NCBI RefSeq assembly: GCF_015595025.1
Contig: NZ_JADNRL010000025.1
Location: 59,135-123,134 of the forward strand
Source: Halomonas sp. KAO
GTDB taxonomy: Bacteria > Pseudomonadota > Gammaproteobacteria > Pseudomonadales > Halomonadaceae
Length of the DNA stretch: 64,000 bases
Direction: 5' to 3'
Part shown: positions 28,728 through 38,815 of the stretch, piece after piece
Layout of the letters: the number at the start of each line of letters is the position of its first letter
Position numbering within the stretch: position 1 is the stretch's first letter
The notes under the pieces: generated by a model
Told to the model about the DNA's origin: nothing
What the model saw: the letters and a program-made list of their open reading frames with translations, nothing else
Databases searched by the model: none
Program-made: the position numbers and the translations under genes

Positions 28728-30059
28728 ATGGCGAAGTCAGGAAAAATGCCGGCGATGGGCAGCGGTCTAGGTGAACTGTGGGCGCGTCTGCGCTTCGTGC
28801 TCCTCGCCATCGTGGTGTACCGCATCGGTGCCCACATCCCCGTGCCCGGTATGAATCCTGACCAGCTTGCTGCCTTGTTCAGGGAGCAGCAGGGTACCAT
28901 CCTTGGCATGTTCAACATGTTCTCGGGTGGCGCCCTGGAGCGCATGAGCATCTTCGCCCTGGGCATCATGCCCTATATCTCGGCGTCGATTATCATGCAG
29001 CTGCTGACCGCGGTCTCGCCCCATCTTGAGCAGCTCAAGAAGGAAGGCGAGGCCGGGCGGCGCAAGATCAGCCAGTACACCCGCTACGGTACCGTTGCCC
29101 TGGCACTGGTACAGGCCACCGGCATGTCGGTGGGGCTGGCCAGCCAGGGCATCGCCTATACTGCCGACTTCAGCTTCTACTTCACCGCCATCGTCACGTT
29201 CGTGGGTGGTGCGGTATTCCTGATGTGGCTGGGTGAACAGATCACCGAGAAGGGGATCGGCAACGGCATCTCGCTGCTAATCTTCGCCGGTATCGTGGCG
29301 GGCCTGCCCGGCGCCGTCGGTCAGGCCTTCGAGCTGGCTCGCAACGAAGGGGCGTGGAACGTCCTGCCGCTGCTGGCACTCACTGCCCTGGGCGTTGCTA
29401 CCGTGGCCTTCGTGGTGTTCATCGAGCGCGGTCAGCGCCGCATCACCGTGAACTACCCGCGTCGTCAGGTCGGCAACAAGATGTATGCTGGTCAGAGCAG
29501 CTATCTGCCGTTGAAGGTGAACATGGCGGGCGTCATTCCGCCGATCTTTGCCTCCAGCATCCTGCTGTTCCCGGCCTCGCTGGGGCAGTGGGTCGGTGCC
29601 GGTGACGGTCTCGACTGGCTGCAGCGTGCGTCCCAGGCCCTCGGCCCGGGTCAGCCGCTGTACATCTTGCTTTTTGCCGCTGCGGTGGTATTCTTCTGCT
29701 TCTTTTACACAGCGCTGGTCTTCAATCCCAAGGACGTCGCCGACAACCTCAAGAAGTCGGGTGCCTTCCTGCCGGGGATTCGCCCTGGCGAGCAGACGGC
29801 TCGCTACGTCGACAAGGTCATGACTCGTCTGACCCTGTTTGGCGCCTTGTACATCACTGCGGTTTCCCTGATGCCCCAGTTCCTGATCGTGGCGTGGAAC
29901 GTGCCGTTCTTCTTTGGCGGTACCTCGCTGCTGATCGTGGTGGTGGTCATCATGGACTTCATGGGTCAGGTGCAGTCGCACCTCATGTCGCACCAGTACG
30001 AGTCGGTGATGAAGAAGTCCAACCTGAAAGGCTACGGCGGCGGCGGCATCATGCGCTGA
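28728..30059 (+). CDS. secY: preprotein translocase subunit SecY
   Basis: SecY (443 aa) is the ten-helix pore of the Sec translocon. The second helix region ([29 protein letters not shown]) is a family signature. The cytoplasmic loop with [13 protein letters not shown] and the [19 protein letters not shown] loop near the C-terminus are also present. Its start touches the rplO stop (TAAATG), so translation is probably coupled. Confidence 0.97.
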   Translation: MAKSGKMPAMGSGLGELWARLRFVLLAIVVYRIGAHIPVPGMNPDQLAALFREQQGTILGMFNMFSGGALERMSIFALGIMPYISASIIMQLLTAVSPHLEQLKKEGEAGRRKISQYTRYGTVALALVQATGMSVGLASQGIAYTADFSFYFTAIVTFVGGAVFLMWLGEQITEKGIGNGISLLIFAGIVAGLPGAVGQAFELARNEGAWNVLPLLALTALGVATVAFVVFIERGQRRITVNYPRRQVGNKMYAGQSSYLPLKVNMAGVIPPIFASSILLFPASLGQWVGAGDGLDWLQRASQALGPGQPLYILLFAAAVVFFCFFYTALVFNPKDVADNLKKSGAFLPGIRPGEQTARYVDKVMTRLTLFGALYITAVSLMPQFLIVAWNVPFFFGGTSLLIVVVVIMDFMGQVQSHLMSHQYESVMKKSNLKGYGGGGIMR

Positions 30060-30131
30060 GGCGCCGTTCGTCGAACTGGCGCGTTGCGGCCCGCAAGGGC
30101 CGCCTCGCTAGCCGACTTTGGAGATGGAACG

Positions 30132-30245
30132 ATGAAAGTTCGAGCTTCCGTGAAGAAAATGTGCCGCAACTGCAAGATCATCCGTCGCAATGGCGCCGTC
30201 CGCGTCATCTGCACGGAGCCGCGGCACAAGCAGCGTCAGGGTTGA
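30132..30245 (+). CDS. rpmJ: 50S ribosomal protein L36
   Basis: This 37-aa protein begins [19 protein letters not shown]. It is the zinc-binding form, with Cys 11, Cys 14, Cys 27 and His 32. It lies 72 bases after secY and 126 before rpsM, the standard gammaproteobacterial position. Confidence 0.93.
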   Translation: MKVRASVKKMCRNCKIIRRNGAVRVICTEPRHKQRQG

Positions 30246-30274
30246 TCCTGGCGACTGCGCTGAACCGGGTGCCG

Positions 30275-30313
30275 GCATGCCCCCTTGCCCTGAGCAGGGT
30301 AAAGGGGTATGCT
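30275..30313 (+). promoter_or_regulatory. alpha-operon leader hairpin with an embedded promoter-like pair
   Basis: GCATGCCCC (30275-30283) pairs with GGGGTATGC (30304-30312), and inside it TTGCCCT (30285-30291) pairs with AGGGTAA (30296-30302) around a GAGC loop. The same bases contain TTGCCC (30285-30290) and TATGCT (30308-30313), 17 bases apart, readable as a promoter for rpsM-rplQ. In E. coli S4 binds the rpsM leader to repress this operon. Promoter and RNA-hairpin readings are both possible. Confidence 0.5.
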
Positions 30314-30371
30314 GTTGCGCCTTTTGTAGTAGACCCAACGAGCAAGCCGCTCACATATTCGGAGTAAGCTG

Positions 30372-30728
30372 ATGGCCCGTATTGCAGGCGTCAATATCCC
30401 GGACAACAAGCATGCGGCGATCTCGCTGACCTATATCTTCGGGATTGGCCGCACTCGTGCACAGGATATCTGTGCCGCGTCCGGCATCGCGCCGACCACC
30501 AAGATCCAGGAACTGTCATCTGAAGAGATCGACACCCTGCGTTCCGAAGTCGGCAAGTATACCGTTGAAGGTGACCTTCGTCGTGATGTGACGCTGAATA
30601 TCAAGCGTCTCATGGACCTGGGTTGCTACCGTGGTCTGCGTCATCGTCGTGGTCTTCCGCTGCGTGGTCAGCGTACCAAGACCAATGCGCGTACCCGCAA
30701 GGGCCCGCGTAAGCCGATCCGCAAATAA
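30372..30728 (+). CDS. rpsM: 30S ribosomal protein S13
   Basis: S13 (118 aa) bridges the 30S head to the 50S subunit. It begins [22 protein letters not shown]. The C-terminal [19 protein letters not shown] reaches the P-site tRNA. It is first in the alpha operon. Confidence 0.97.
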   Translation: MARIAGVNIPDNKHAAISLTYIFGIGRTRAQDICAASGIAPTTKIQELSSEEIDTLRSEVGKYTVEGDLRRDVTLNIKRLMDLGCYRGLRHRRGLPLRGQRTKTNARTRKGPRKPIRK

Positions 30729-30767
30729 CACGCACGTTCTGGCGTAAAGACAGGAAGAATCATCAAC

Positions 30768-31154
30768 ATGGCTAACCCGCGTAGCAATCGCAAGAAGGTT
30801 AAAAAGCAGGTGGTGGATGCCGTCGCGCATATCCACGCCTCTTTTAACAACACGATCATTACGATCACAGACCGCCAGGGCAATGCCCTTTCCTGGGCAA
30901 CTGCCGGTGGTTCGGGTTTTCGTGGTTCTCGCAAGAGCACCCCGTTCGCTGCTCAAGTGGCAAGCGAGCGTGCAGCGACCGCTGCAGCCGAGTATGGTGT
31001 GAAAAACGTCGACGTGCTGGTCAAGGGCCCCGGTCCTGGCCGTGAATCCGCCGTGCGCGCACTCAACGCCGCCGGCTTCCGCGTGCAGAGCATCATTGAC
31101 GCGACGCCCATTCCCCACAATGGCTGCCGTCCGCCGAAGAAACGCCGCGTTTAA
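30768..31154 (+). CDS. rpsK: 30S ribosomal protein S11
   Basis: S11 (128 aa) belongs to the 30S platform. [26 protein letters not shown] and the C-terminal [17 protein letters not shown] are diagnostic. Confidence 0.97.
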   Translation: MANPRSNRKKVKKQVVDAVAHIHASFNNTIITITDRQGNALSWATAGGSGFRGSRKSTPFAAQVASERAATAAAEYGVKNVDVLVKGPGPGRESAVRALNAAGFRVQSIIDATPIPHNGCRPPKKRRV

Positions 31155-31166
31155 GGAGACAGATTC

Positions 31167-31787
31167 ATGGCTCGTTACATTGGACCGAAGTGCAAACTGT
31201 CTCGTCGTGAGGGGACCGACCTCTTTCTGAAGAGCGGTGTCACTCCCTTCGAGAAGAAGTGCAAATCCGAGCAGATTCCGGGTGTGCACGGCCAGCGCCG
31301 TCAGCGTATTTCCGAATACGGCTTGCAGCTTCGCGAGAAGCAGAAAGTACGTCGCATGTATGGCGTACTCGAGAAGCAGTTCCGCAACTACTACAAGGAA
31401 GCGGCCCGTCTCAAGGGCGCGACCGGCGAAGTGTTGCTGCAGCTTCTCGAATCCCGACTGGACAACGTCGTCTACCGCATGGGCTACGGCTCGACCCGCT
31501 CCGAGGCTCGGCAGCTGGTCAGCCACAAGGCCATCGCCGTGAATGGCAAGACCGTCAACGTGGCTTCCTATCAGGTCAAGCCCGGCGATGTGGTCTCCGT
31601 TCGCGAGAAGGCGAAGAATCAGGCGCGCATCCAGAACGCCCTGGCCCTGGCCGCCAACCGCGGCGACGTGGCCTGGATCGAGGTCGATGCCAAGAAGATG
31701 GAAGGCACTTTCAAGGCGCTGCCCGAGCGTGGCGACCTGACTGCCGACATCAACGAGGCCCTGATCGTCGAGCTGTACTCCAAGTAA
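31167..31787 (+). CDS. rpsD: 30S ribosomal protein S4
   Basis: S4 (206 aa) nucleates 30S body assembly, acts as an antitermination factor, and in E. coli represses the alpha operon. It begins [21 protein letters not shown]. The S4 domain contains [27 protein letters not shown]. No zinc-binding cysteine cluster is present. Confidence 0.97.
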   Translation: MARYIGPKCKLSRREGTDLFLKSGVTPFEKKCKSEQIPGVHGQRRQRISEYGLQLREKQKVRRMYGVLEKQFRNYYKEAARLKGATGEVLLQLLESRLDNVVYRMGYGSTRSEARQLVSHKAIAVNGKTVNVASYQVKPGDVVSVREKAKNQARIQNALALAANRGDVAWIEVDAKKMEGTFKALPERGDLTADINEALIVELYSK

Positions 31788-31873
31788 GCGGTGCCAAGCG
31801 CCGTGCCTGCTCTCGGTAACGAGGGCAGGCCAAGAGTACCCAGTATCCGTTTGGCAGCCTGAAAGGTGTTCAT

Positions 31874-32872
31874 ATGCAGCGTTCAGTGACAGAGTTTCTT
31901 CGCCCGCGCGACATCAAGGTCGAAGAGATCAGTGCACACCACGCGAAGATCGTGCTCGAGCCCTTCGAGCGTGGCTTCGGCCACACGCTGGGCAACGCCC
32001 TGCGTCGCATCCTGCTCTCGTCCATGCCCGGCTGTGCCGTGGTAGAGGCCGAGATCGGCGGCGTCGAGCATGAGTACAGCGCGATCGAGGGCGTCCAGGA
32101 AGATGTCATCGAGATCCTCCTGAACCTCAAGGACGTGGCGATCAAGATGCATAGCCGCGACGAGGCGGTGCTCTCGCTGAACAAGCAGGGCCCGGCCGTC
32201 GTGACTGCGGGCGATATCGCCCTCGACCATGACGTCGAGATCATCAATCCCGACCACGTCATCGCCCACGTCAACGAGGGCGCCGAGCTGAAGATGCAGC
32301 TCAAGGTGGCGCGCGGCCGCGGCTATGAGCCGGCGGATGCACGTGTCGGTGCAGATGACGAGTCTCGCGCCATCGGCCGCCTGCAGCTGGATGCGACCTA
32401 CAGCCCCGTCCGTCGTGTTTCCTACAGCGTCGAGGCCGCGCGTGTCGAACAGCGCACCGACCTCGACAAGCTGATCATCGACCTGGAAACCGACGGCACC
32501 CTGGATCCCGAAGAGGCGATCCGTCGCAGCGCGACCATCCTGCAGGATCAGCTGGCCGCGTTCGTCGATCTGGAAGCCGACAAGGAACAGGAAGTGGAGG
32601 AGGAAGAGGATCATATCGATCCGATCCTGCTGCGCCCCGTAGACGATCTCGAGTTGACCGTTCGCAGCGCCAACTGCCTGAAGGCCGAGAATATCTACTA
32701 CATCGGCGATCTGATCCAGCGCACCGAGGTGGAGCTGCTCAAGACGCCGAACCTCGGCAAGAAGTCCCTGAACGAGATCAAGGACGTGCTGGCAGCACGC
32801 GGTCTTTCCCTGGGCATGCGGCTGGAAAACTGGCCGCCGGCAAGCCTGAAGGACGACAAGGCCTCCGCGTGA
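31874..32872 (+). CDS. rpoA: DNA-directed RNA polymerase subunit alpha
   Basis: RpoA (332 aa) dimerises to start polymerase assembly. The N-terminal domain contains [21 protein letters not shown] very acidic linker ([15 protein letters not shown]) precedes the C-terminal domain, which includes [22 protein letters not shown] and the helix [13 protein letters not shown] that contacts UP elements and activators. It lies 86 bases after rpsD. Confidence 0.98.
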   Translation: MQRSVTEFLRPRDIKVEEISAHHAKIVLEPFERGFGHTLGNALRRILLSSMPGCAVVEAEIGGVEHEYSAIEGVQEDVIEILLNLKDVAIKMHSRDEAVLSLNKQGPAVVTAGDIALDHDVEIINPDHVIAHVNEGAELKMQLKVARGRGYEPADARVGADDESRAIGRLQLDATYSPVRRVSYSVEAARVEQRTDLDKLIIDLETDGTLDPEEAIRRSATILQDQLAAFVDLEADKEQEVEEEEDHIDPILLRPVDDLELTVRSANCLKAENIYYIGDLIQRTEVELLKTPNLGKKSLNEIKDVLAARGLSLGMRLENWPPASLKDDKASA

Positions 32873-32911
32873 GCGCCGACTCGAGTCCCAGTTTGGTAAG
32901 GAATCACAACC

Positions 32912-33295
32912 ATGCGTCATCGTAAAAGCGGTCGCCAGTTGAACCGTAACAGCTCGCATCGCCAGGCCATGTTCAAGAACATGAGCGTGTCGCTGATCGA
33001 GCACGAGGTCATCAAGACAACCCTGCCCAAGGCCAAGGAGCTGCGTCGCGTCATCGAGCCGCTGATCACTCTGGCCAAGCAGGACAGCGTCGCCAATCGT
33101 CGTCTGGCCTTCAGCCGCACCCGCTCCAAGGAAGCGGTCGGCAAGCTCTTCAATGAGCTGGGTCCGCGTTACGCCGAGCGTCCGGGCGGTTACGTCCGTA
33201 TCCTCAAGTGCGGCTTCCGCACCGGCGACAACGCCCCCATGGCCTTCGTCGAGCTCGTCGACCGCCCGGTCGTCGAGGATGCCGACGAGGAGTGA
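32912..33295 (+). CDS. rplQ: 50S ribosomal protein L17
   Basis: L17 (127 aa) begins [24 protein letters not shown]. It ends the alpha operon and is followed by a strong terminator. Confidence 0.97.
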   Translation: MRHRKSGRQLNRNSSHRQAMFKNMSVSLIEHEVIKTTLPKAKELRRVIEPLITLAKQDSVANRRLAFSRTRSKEAVGKLFNELGPRYAERPGGYVRILKCGFRTGDNAPMAFVELVDRPVVEDADEE

Positions 33296-33329
33296 TCCTC
33301 GGGCCCCTGGGCCAGGCATACGCTGTAAA

Positions 33330-33364
33330 GAAAAACCGGCTCCCGCAAGGGACCGGTTTTTTTC
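33330..33364 (+). terminator. terminator of the alpha operon
   Basis: AAAAACCGG and CCGGTTTTTTT pair across a TCCC-GCAA-GGGA top stem, giving a long hairpin ending in seven T residues. It closes the + strand ribosomal block that begins with secE. Confidence 0.85.
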
Positions 33365-33444
33365 TTTGAGTGCCGAGCGTCGAGCTACAAGCGCCAAGCT
33401 GCTTGGGTCGGGCAGCGGGTGTGGTGGATGGCGTAAGGCAAGAA

Positions 33445-33478
33445 GAAACCCCGCAGACTCTCTGGTCGGCGGGGTTTC
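33445..33478. terminator. bidirectional terminator between rplQ and uvrA
   Basis: GAAACCCCGC (33445-33454) and GCGGGGTTTC (33469-33478) form a perfect 10-bp stem. T-rich tracts lie on both strands. It sits about 50 bases beyond the uvrA stop and can serve the minus-strand uvrA transcript. Confidence 0.7.
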
Positions 33479-33528
33479 TCTTTTCACCGTGCTCTGTACT
33501 TGACCGTTTGGGCGCGCCCGGCTCGCTA

Positions 33529-36390
33529 TCAGGCAGGGGTCTCGGATGCCGTCTTGTTGCTCCTGGCCCGCTCCAGCAGCGGCTTGAGGAAGCGTCCGGT
33601 GTGGGAGACCTCGCTGCGGGCCACCTGCTCCGGGGTGCCCTCGGCGATGATGCGTCCGCCGCCGGAGCCGCCCTCGGGACCCAGGTCGATCAGCCAGTCG
33701 GCGGTCTTGATCACGTCCAGATTGTGCTCGATGACCACGATGGTGTTGCCGTGGTCGCGCAGGCGATGGAGCACGCCGAGAAGCTGGCGGATATCCTCGA
33801 AGTGCAGGCCGGTGGTGGGCTCATCGAGGATATACAGCGTCTTGCCGGTGTCGCGTTTGGCCAGCTCCCGGGCGAGCTTGACCCGCTGGGCCTCGCCGCC
33901 GGAGAGGGTGGTGGCGCTCTGGCCCAGGCGGATATAGGAGAGGCCCACATCGAGCAGGGTCTGCAGGCGGCGGGCGATGGCCGGCACGGGGCTGAAGAAC
34001 TCCAGGGCCTCCTCCACCGTCATCCCCAGCACCTCGTCGATGCTCTTGCCCTTGTACTCGATCTCCAGGGTCTCGCGGTTGTAGCGCTTGCCCTTGCAGA
34101 CATCGCAGGGCACATAGATATCGGGCAGGAAGTGCATCTCGACCTTGATCATGCCCTCGCCCTGGCACGCCTCGCAGCGCCCCCCCTTGACGTTGAAGGA
34201 GAAGCGGCCGGGCTTGTAGCCCCGCGAGCGCGCCTCCTGGGTGCCGGCGAAGAGTTCGCGGATCGGCGTGAAGATCCCGGTGTAGGTGGCCGGGTTGGAG
34301 CGCGGGGTACGCCCGATGGGGCTCTGATCGATATCGATCACCTTGTCGAGATGATCGAGCCCCTCGATCTCATCGTGGGCCGAGGGCGTCAGGCTGGTGG
34401 CGTGGTTGAGCTCGCGGGCGGCGATGGGCATCAGGGTCGAGTTGATCAGCGTCGACTTGCCGGAGCCGGAGACGCCGGTGACGCACACGAACAGGCCCAG
34501 CGGCAGCTCCAGGGTGACATCCTGAAGGTTGTTGCCGCGGGCGCCTGAGAGGCGCAGTACCTTCTCCGGGTTGCCGGGGATGCGCCAGGGCGGGACCTCG
34601 ATGCGCCGGGTGCCGGCCAGATACTGGCCGGTGAGCGAATCGGCGGTCGCGGTCACCTCCTCGGGGGTGCCCTGGGCGATGATCCGGCCGCCGTGAACGC
34701 CGGCTCCGGGGCCGATGTCGAGCACATGGTCGGCGGCACGGATGGCATCCTCGTCGTGCTCCACCACGATCACGGTGTTGCCCAGGTCGCGCAGCCGCTC
34801 GAGGGTCTGCAGCAGCCGGTCGTTGTCACGCTGGTGCAGGCCGATGGAGGGCTCATCGAGGATATACATCACTCCCACCAGGCCGGCGCCGATCTGGCTG
34901 GCCAGGCGGATACGCTGGGCCTCGCCGCCGGAGAGGGTCTCGGCGCTGCGCTCCAGATTGAGGTAGTCGAGACCGACGTTGACCAGGAACTCCAGGCGGG
35001 CATGGATCTCGTTGATGATCTTGGTGGCGATCTCACCGCGCCGGCCCGGCAGCTCGAGCTCCTGGAAGTAGTGCCAGGCCTCGCCGATGGGCAGGCGCAC
35101 CATGTCGGGCAGGGAGCGCTCGTCGATAAAGACATGGCGCGACTCCTTGCGCAGTCGCGACCCGTCGCAGCCCGGGCAGGGCTGGAGCGCGATATAGCGT
35201 GCCAGCTCCTCGCGCACCATGTTCGACTCGGTCTCACGGTAGCGGCGCTGCAGGTTGGGCAGCACCCCCTCGAAGGGGTGTTCGCGACTCACCTTGCGGC
35301 CACGATCATTGACATAGTGGAAGGCGATATCGTCGTGACCGCTGCCGTAGAGAATCACCTCGCGCTCGTGGCGTGCCAGCTCCTGCCAGGGGGTCTCCAG
35401 GGTGAAGCGGTAGTGATCGGCCACCGCCTGGAGCTGATTGAAGTAGAAGACGCTGCGCCGGTCCCAGCCCTTGATCACGCCCTCGGCCAATGACAGTTCC
35501 GGGTGGCTGATCAGCTTGTCGGGATCGAAGACCTGCTGCACCCCCAGGCCATCGCAGGTCGAGCAGGCGCCGGCGGGGTTGTTGAAGGAGAACATGCGCG
35601 GCTCGAGCTCGGCGATCGAGTAGCCGCACACCGGACAGGCGAAGCGTGCCGAGAAGGCGATATCCTCCCGCTCGCCATCCATGAAGTGGACCATGGCGAC
35701 GCCGTCCGCCAGGCCGAGGGCGGTCTCGAAGGACTCCGCCAGGCGCTGCTGCAGGCCGTCGCGAACCTTGATGCGGTCCACCACCACGCTGATATCGTGC
35801 TTGCGGGTCTTCTCCAGCGGGGCGATATCGTCGAGCTCCAGGACCTGGCCGTCGACCATCGCGCGCACGAAGCCCTGAGCGCGCAGCTCGGCGAGCAGCT
35901 GCAGGTGCTCGCCCTTGCGCCCCTTGACCACCGGGGCCAGCAGCATCAGCTTGCTGCCCTCGGGCAGTGCCAGCACCTGATCGACCATCTGCGAGACGGT
36001 CTGGGCTTCCAGGTCCTCGCCGTGTTCCGGGCAGCGCGGCGTGCCGGCCCGCGCGAACAGCAGACGCAGGTAGTCGTAGATCTCGGTGATGGTACCCACG
36101 GTAGAGCGGGGGTTATGGGAGGTGGACTTCTGTTCGATGGAGATCGCCGGCGAGAGCCCCTCGATATGATCGACGTCGGGCTTCTCCATCATCGACAGGA
36201 ACTGGCGGGCATAGGTGGAGAGCGACTCCACATAGCGCCGCTGCCCCTCGGCATAGAGCGTATCGAAGGCCAGCGAGGACTTGCCCGAGCCGGATAGGCC
36301 GGTGACCACGATCAGCTTGTCGCGGGGCAGCTCGACGTCGATATTCTTCAGGTTGTGGGTGCGGGCACCCCTGACCAGAATCCTGTCCAT
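33529..36390 (-). CDS. uvrA: excinuclease ABC subunit A
   Basis: UvrA (953 aa) is the damage-recognition ATPase of nucleotide excision repair. The first Walker A is GLSGSGKS (residues 31-38). Two ABC signatures LSGGEAQR are present, and the zinc fingers read CPVCGY...CSTCDG and CEACQG...CDVCKG. The start is [16 protein letters not shown] at 36390; the upstream open frame (to 36462) would add 24 non-conserved residues. It is divergent from an MFS gene, as in Pseudomonas. Confidence 0.96.
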   Translation of the reverse strand: MDRILVRGARTHNLKNIDVELPRDKLIVVTGLSGSGKSSLAFDTLYAEGQRRYVESLSTYARQFLSMMEKPDVDHIEGLSPAISIEQKSTSHNPRSTVGTITEIYDYLRLLFARAGTPRCPEHGEDLEAQTVSQMVDQVLALPEGSKLMLLAPVVKGRKGEHLQLLAELRAQGFVRAMVDGQVLELDDIAPLEKTRKHDISVVVDRIKVRDGLQQRLAESFETALGLADGVAMVHFMDGEREDIAFSARFACPVCGYSIAELEPRMFSFNNPAGACSTCDGLGVQQVFDPDKLISHPELSLAEGVIKGWDRRSVFYFNQLQAVADHYRFTLETPWQELARHEREVILYGSGHDDIAFHYVNDRGRKVSREHPFEGVLPNLQRRYRETESNMVREELARYIALQPCPGCDGSRLRKESRHVFIDERSLPDMVRLPIGEAWHYFQELELPGRRGEIATKIINEIHARLEFLVNVGLDYLNLERSAETLSGGEAQRIRLASQIGAGLVGVMYILDEPSIGLHQRDNDRLLQTLERLRDLGNTVIVVEHDEDAIRAADHVLDIGPGAGVHGGRIIAQGTPEEVTATADSLTGQYLAGTRRIEVPPWRIPGNPEKVLRLSGARGNNLQDVTLELPLGLFVCVTGVSGSGKSTLINSTLMPIAARELNHATSLTPSAHDEIEGLDHLDKVIDIDQSPIGRTPRSNPATYTGIFTPIRELFAGTQEARSRGYKPGRFSFNVKGGRCEACQGEGMIKVEMHFLPDIYVPCDVCKGKRYNRETLEIEYKGKSIDEVLGMTVEEALEFFSPVPAIARRLQTLLDVGLSYIRLGQSATTLSGGEAQRVKLARELAKRDTGKTLYILDEPTTGLHFEDIRQLLGVLHRLRDHGNTIVVIEHNLDVIKTADWLIDLGPEGGSGGGRIIAEGTPEQVARSEVSHTGRFLKPLLERARSNKTASETPA

Positions 36391-36432
36391 TCCCACCTCA
36401 TGAGCGCGGCAAAAGAGCGCGGCAAAAGGCCG

Positions 36433-36462
36433 ATTATACGGGCCGGCTCCCGGCGGCGGCAA
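36433..36462 (-). promoter_or_regulatory. promoter of uvrA
   Basis: On the minus strand TTGCCG (36462-36457) and a perfect TATAAT (36438-36433) are 18 bases apart, 43 bases before the uvrA start. No CTGT-N8-ACAG LexA box was found around it. Confidence 0.6.
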
Positions 36463-36565
36463 AGCGGGTTGGATGTCGACTTTCCCCGGCAGGTGGCAAA
36501 CCGCTAGAATAGACGGTCAACTCCTGGGCGCATGACGCCCCCTCCAGGGAAGATACGCTACGCCT

Positions 36566-37954
36566 ATGCGCAAGGTCTCCGGGCTGCTGCTCCCCGCCGA
36601 ACGGCGCGCCATCACCGGCCTGGCCGGTCTCTACGCCACTCGTATGCTGGGCCTGTTCATGGTGCTGCCGGTTCTCGCGCTGTATGCCGAGGACCTGGCC
36701 GGCGCCACGCCGCTGCTGGTGGGGCTGGCGCTGGGCATCTACGGACTGACCCAGGCGGCACTGCAGATTCCCTTCGGGCTGCTCTCCGATCGCCTTGGGC
36801 GCAAGCCGGTGATCGCCGCCGGCCTGGTGCTGTTTGTGCTGGGCAGCGTGGTGGCCGCCGCCGCCGACACCATCGGCGGCGTCATCCTGGGGCGTTGCCT
36901 GCAGGGCAGCGGTGCGGTGGCCGCGGCGATCATGGCGCTGCTGGCCGACCAGACACGCGAGCAGGTGCGCACCGCGGCGATGGCCACCATCGGCCTCTCC
37001 ATCGGAGTGGCCTTCGCCGTGGCCATGGTGCTGGGGCCGCTGGTGGCCGCCAGCTTCGGCCTTTCGGGAGTGTTCTGGTTCAACGCCCTCCTGGCTGCCA
37101 TGGGGCTACCGGTGCTGTGGCGACTGGTGCCGCCCGCGCCGCGCCGGTTGCGTCATCGCGATGTGGGCATCGACCGCGCCCAGCTGGGGCGCACCCTGAG
37201 GCGGCTCGACCTGCTGCGCCTGGACTTCTCCATCTTCGCCTTGCACCTGGTGCTGATGGCGATCTTCGTTGCGGTACCCTTCCGGCTGATCGAGACGGGG
37301 CTTCCCTCGGAGCGCCACGGGTTGGCCTATCTGGGCGTGATGCTGCTGGCCTTCATCGGCATGGTGCCACTGGTCGTGGTGGCCGAGAAGCGTCGACGCA
37401 TGAAGGCGATGTGCCTGCTGGCCATCTCGGCGATGCTGGTCAGCCTGCTGGGCATGGCCTGGGGCGGTGCCGGTCTCTGGGGGTTGCTGGCCTGGCTGTT
37501 GGCCTACTTCATCGGCTTCAATCTGCTCGAGGCCACGCTGCCATCGATGATCAGCAAGCTGGCACCGGCCGGGGCCAAGGGCACCGCCATGGGGGTCTAC
37601 TCGACCAGCCAGTTTCTGGGGGCCTTCCTGGGCGGCGTGCTGGGTGGCGCCCTGGCCCAGCAGTGGGGACTGTCGGCGGTCTTCCTGGGGGCAGCCGCGT
37701 TGGCCGCGGTCTGGCTCGCGGTCATGGTGGGCATGCGCCAGCCGCCGCATCTGGTCAGTGAAGTGGTGGCACTCGACGGTGATCACGGCGATGATGCCCT
37801 GGAGACTCTGATGGCGAGGTTTGCCGAGGTGGCCGGCGTCGAGGATGTGCTGGTCGTCCCCGAGGAGCGCCTGGCCTATCTCAAGGTGGATCGTCAGCGC
37901 CTCGACGAGGAGGCGCTGGCCAGACTGATCGACCCGGGAAGGGAGCGTGCCTGA
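36566..37954 (+). CDS. YajR-like MFS transporter with C-terminal YAM domain
   Basis: This 462-aa inner-membrane protein has about twelve hydrophobic segments in residues 15-385. MFS motif A appears as GLLSDRLGRKPV after the second helix. Residues about 400-458 form a soluble ferredoxin-like tail (MARFAEVAGVEDVLVVPEERLAYLKVD), the YAM domain of YajR. The substrate is unknown; the family is usually labelled as drug efflux. The same gene lies between uvrA and ssb in Pseudomonas. A weak TAGAAT -10 is at 36505-36510. Confidence 0.85.
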   Translation: MRKVSGLLLPAERRAITGLAGLYATRMLGLFMVLPVLALYAEDLAGATPLLVGLALGIYGLTQAALQIPFGLLSDRLGRKPVIAAGLVLFVLGSVVAAAADTIGGVILGRCLQGSGAVAAAIMALLADQTREQVRTAAMATIGLSIGVAFAVAMVLGPLVAASFGLSGVFWFNALLAAMGLPVLWRLVPPAPRRLRHRDVGIDRAQLGRTLRRLDLLRLDFSIFALHLVLMAIFVAVPFRLIETGLPSERHGLAYLGVMLLAFIGMVPLVVVAEKRRRMKAMCLLAISAMLVSLLGMAWGGAGLWGLLAWLLAYFIGFNLLEATLPSMISKLAPAGAKGTAMGVYSTSQFLGAFLGGVLGGALAQQWGLSAVFLGAAALAAVWLAVMVGMRQPPHLVSEVVALDGDHGDDALETLMARFAEVAGVEDVLVVPEERLAYLKVDRQRLDEEALARLIDPGRERA

Positions 37955-38033
37955 CGGCGCCCTTATCCACGCCGGCCGGCATGACACGCCAGGTGGCGAC
38001 CCCGGCCCGCGAAACCGTGCATTGATGGCATCT

Positions 38034-38097
38034 CTTTCCTGACAACACTTTCCTGTATCTCTTTTCTGACAACGTTTCTGAAAACTTTTTTGAAAAC
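38034..38097 (+). repeat. five tandem 12-14-base units in the ssb leader
   Basis: The units are CTTTCCTGACAAC (38034-38046), ACTTTCCTGTATCT (38047-38060), CTTTTCTGACAAC (38061-38073), GTTTCTGAAAAC (38074-38085) and TTTTTTGAAAAC (38086-38097). They run directly into the Shine-Dalgarno AAGGAG (38098-38103). The stretch is pyrimidine- and A-rich, unlike the surrounding GC-rich DNA. Confidence 0.6.
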
Positions 38098-38109
38098 AAG
38101 GAGTCCCTC

Positions 38110-38775
38110 ATGGCCCGTGGCATCAACAAGGTCATCCTCATCGGCAATCTGGGGCAGGACCCCGAGGTTCGCTTCACCCCCTCCGGTACCGCCGTTGCCA
38201 ATGTCAACCTGGCGACCACCGATACCTGGATGGATCGCCAGAGTGGCCAGCGCCAGGAGCGTACCGAGTGGCACCGTCTGGTGATGTTCAACAAGACCGC
38301 CGAGATCGCCCAGCAGTACCTCAAGAAAGGCAGCAAGATCTATGTCGAGGGACGCCTGCAGACCCGCAAGTGGCAGGGCCAGGATGGCCAGGATCGCTAT
38401 ACCACCGAGATCGTGGTCAATGACATGCAGATGCTCGACGGCCGCGCCGGCGGTGGAGACTTCCAGGGGGGCGGCTTCGGCGGTGCCCAGCAGCAGGGTG
38501 GCTATGGTGGTGGCCAGCCCCAGCAGGGCGGTTATGGCGGTCAACCCCAGCAGGGCGGCTATGGTAACCAGCCTCAGCAGGGTGGTGCTCCCCAGCAGGG
38601 CGGAGGCTTCGGCGGTGGAGCGCCCCAGCGTCCCCCGCAGCAGCCTCCCCAGCGTCCCGCCCAGGGTGGCCAGCCGGGTGGCGGTCAGCAGCAGGGCGGT
38701 CAGCAGCAGGGCGGCAACTTCGGGGCGCCCGATCCGGGCAGCTTCGACGACTTCGATGACGAGATCCCGTTCTGA
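38110..38775 (+). CDS. ssb: single-stranded DNA-binding protein
   Basis: SSB (221 aa) coats ssDNA in replication and repair. The OB fold covers about residues 1-112 ([48 protein letters not shown]). A long Gly/Gln/Pro-rich linker (about 113-210) contains repeats of QQGGYGGQP. The acidic tip [10 protein letters not shown] recruits partner proteins. It is longer than E. coli SSB (178 aa) because of the linker. ATG 38110 has AAGGAG seven bases upstream. Confidence 0.96.
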   Translation: MARGINKVILIGNLGQDPEVRFTPSGTAVANVNLATTDTWMDRQSGQRQERTEWHRLVMFNKTAEIAQQYLKKGSKIYVEGRLQTRKWQGQDGQDRYTTEIVVNDMQMLDGRAGGGDFQGGGFGGAQQQGGYGGGQPQQGGYGGQPQQGGYGNQPQQGGAPQQGGGFGGGAPQRPPQQPPQRPAQGGQPGGGQQQGGQQQGGNFGAPDPGSFDDFDDEIPF

Positions 38776-38815
38776 TACGTCGATCCGCTGACGCCATGGC
38801 GAGAGAGGTGCGCGA

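Noticed and set aside
38051..38067. CTGT..TTTTCTG in the ssb leader as a LexA box.
   Set aside because: The right half ACAG is missing; it is better explained by the tandem repeat.
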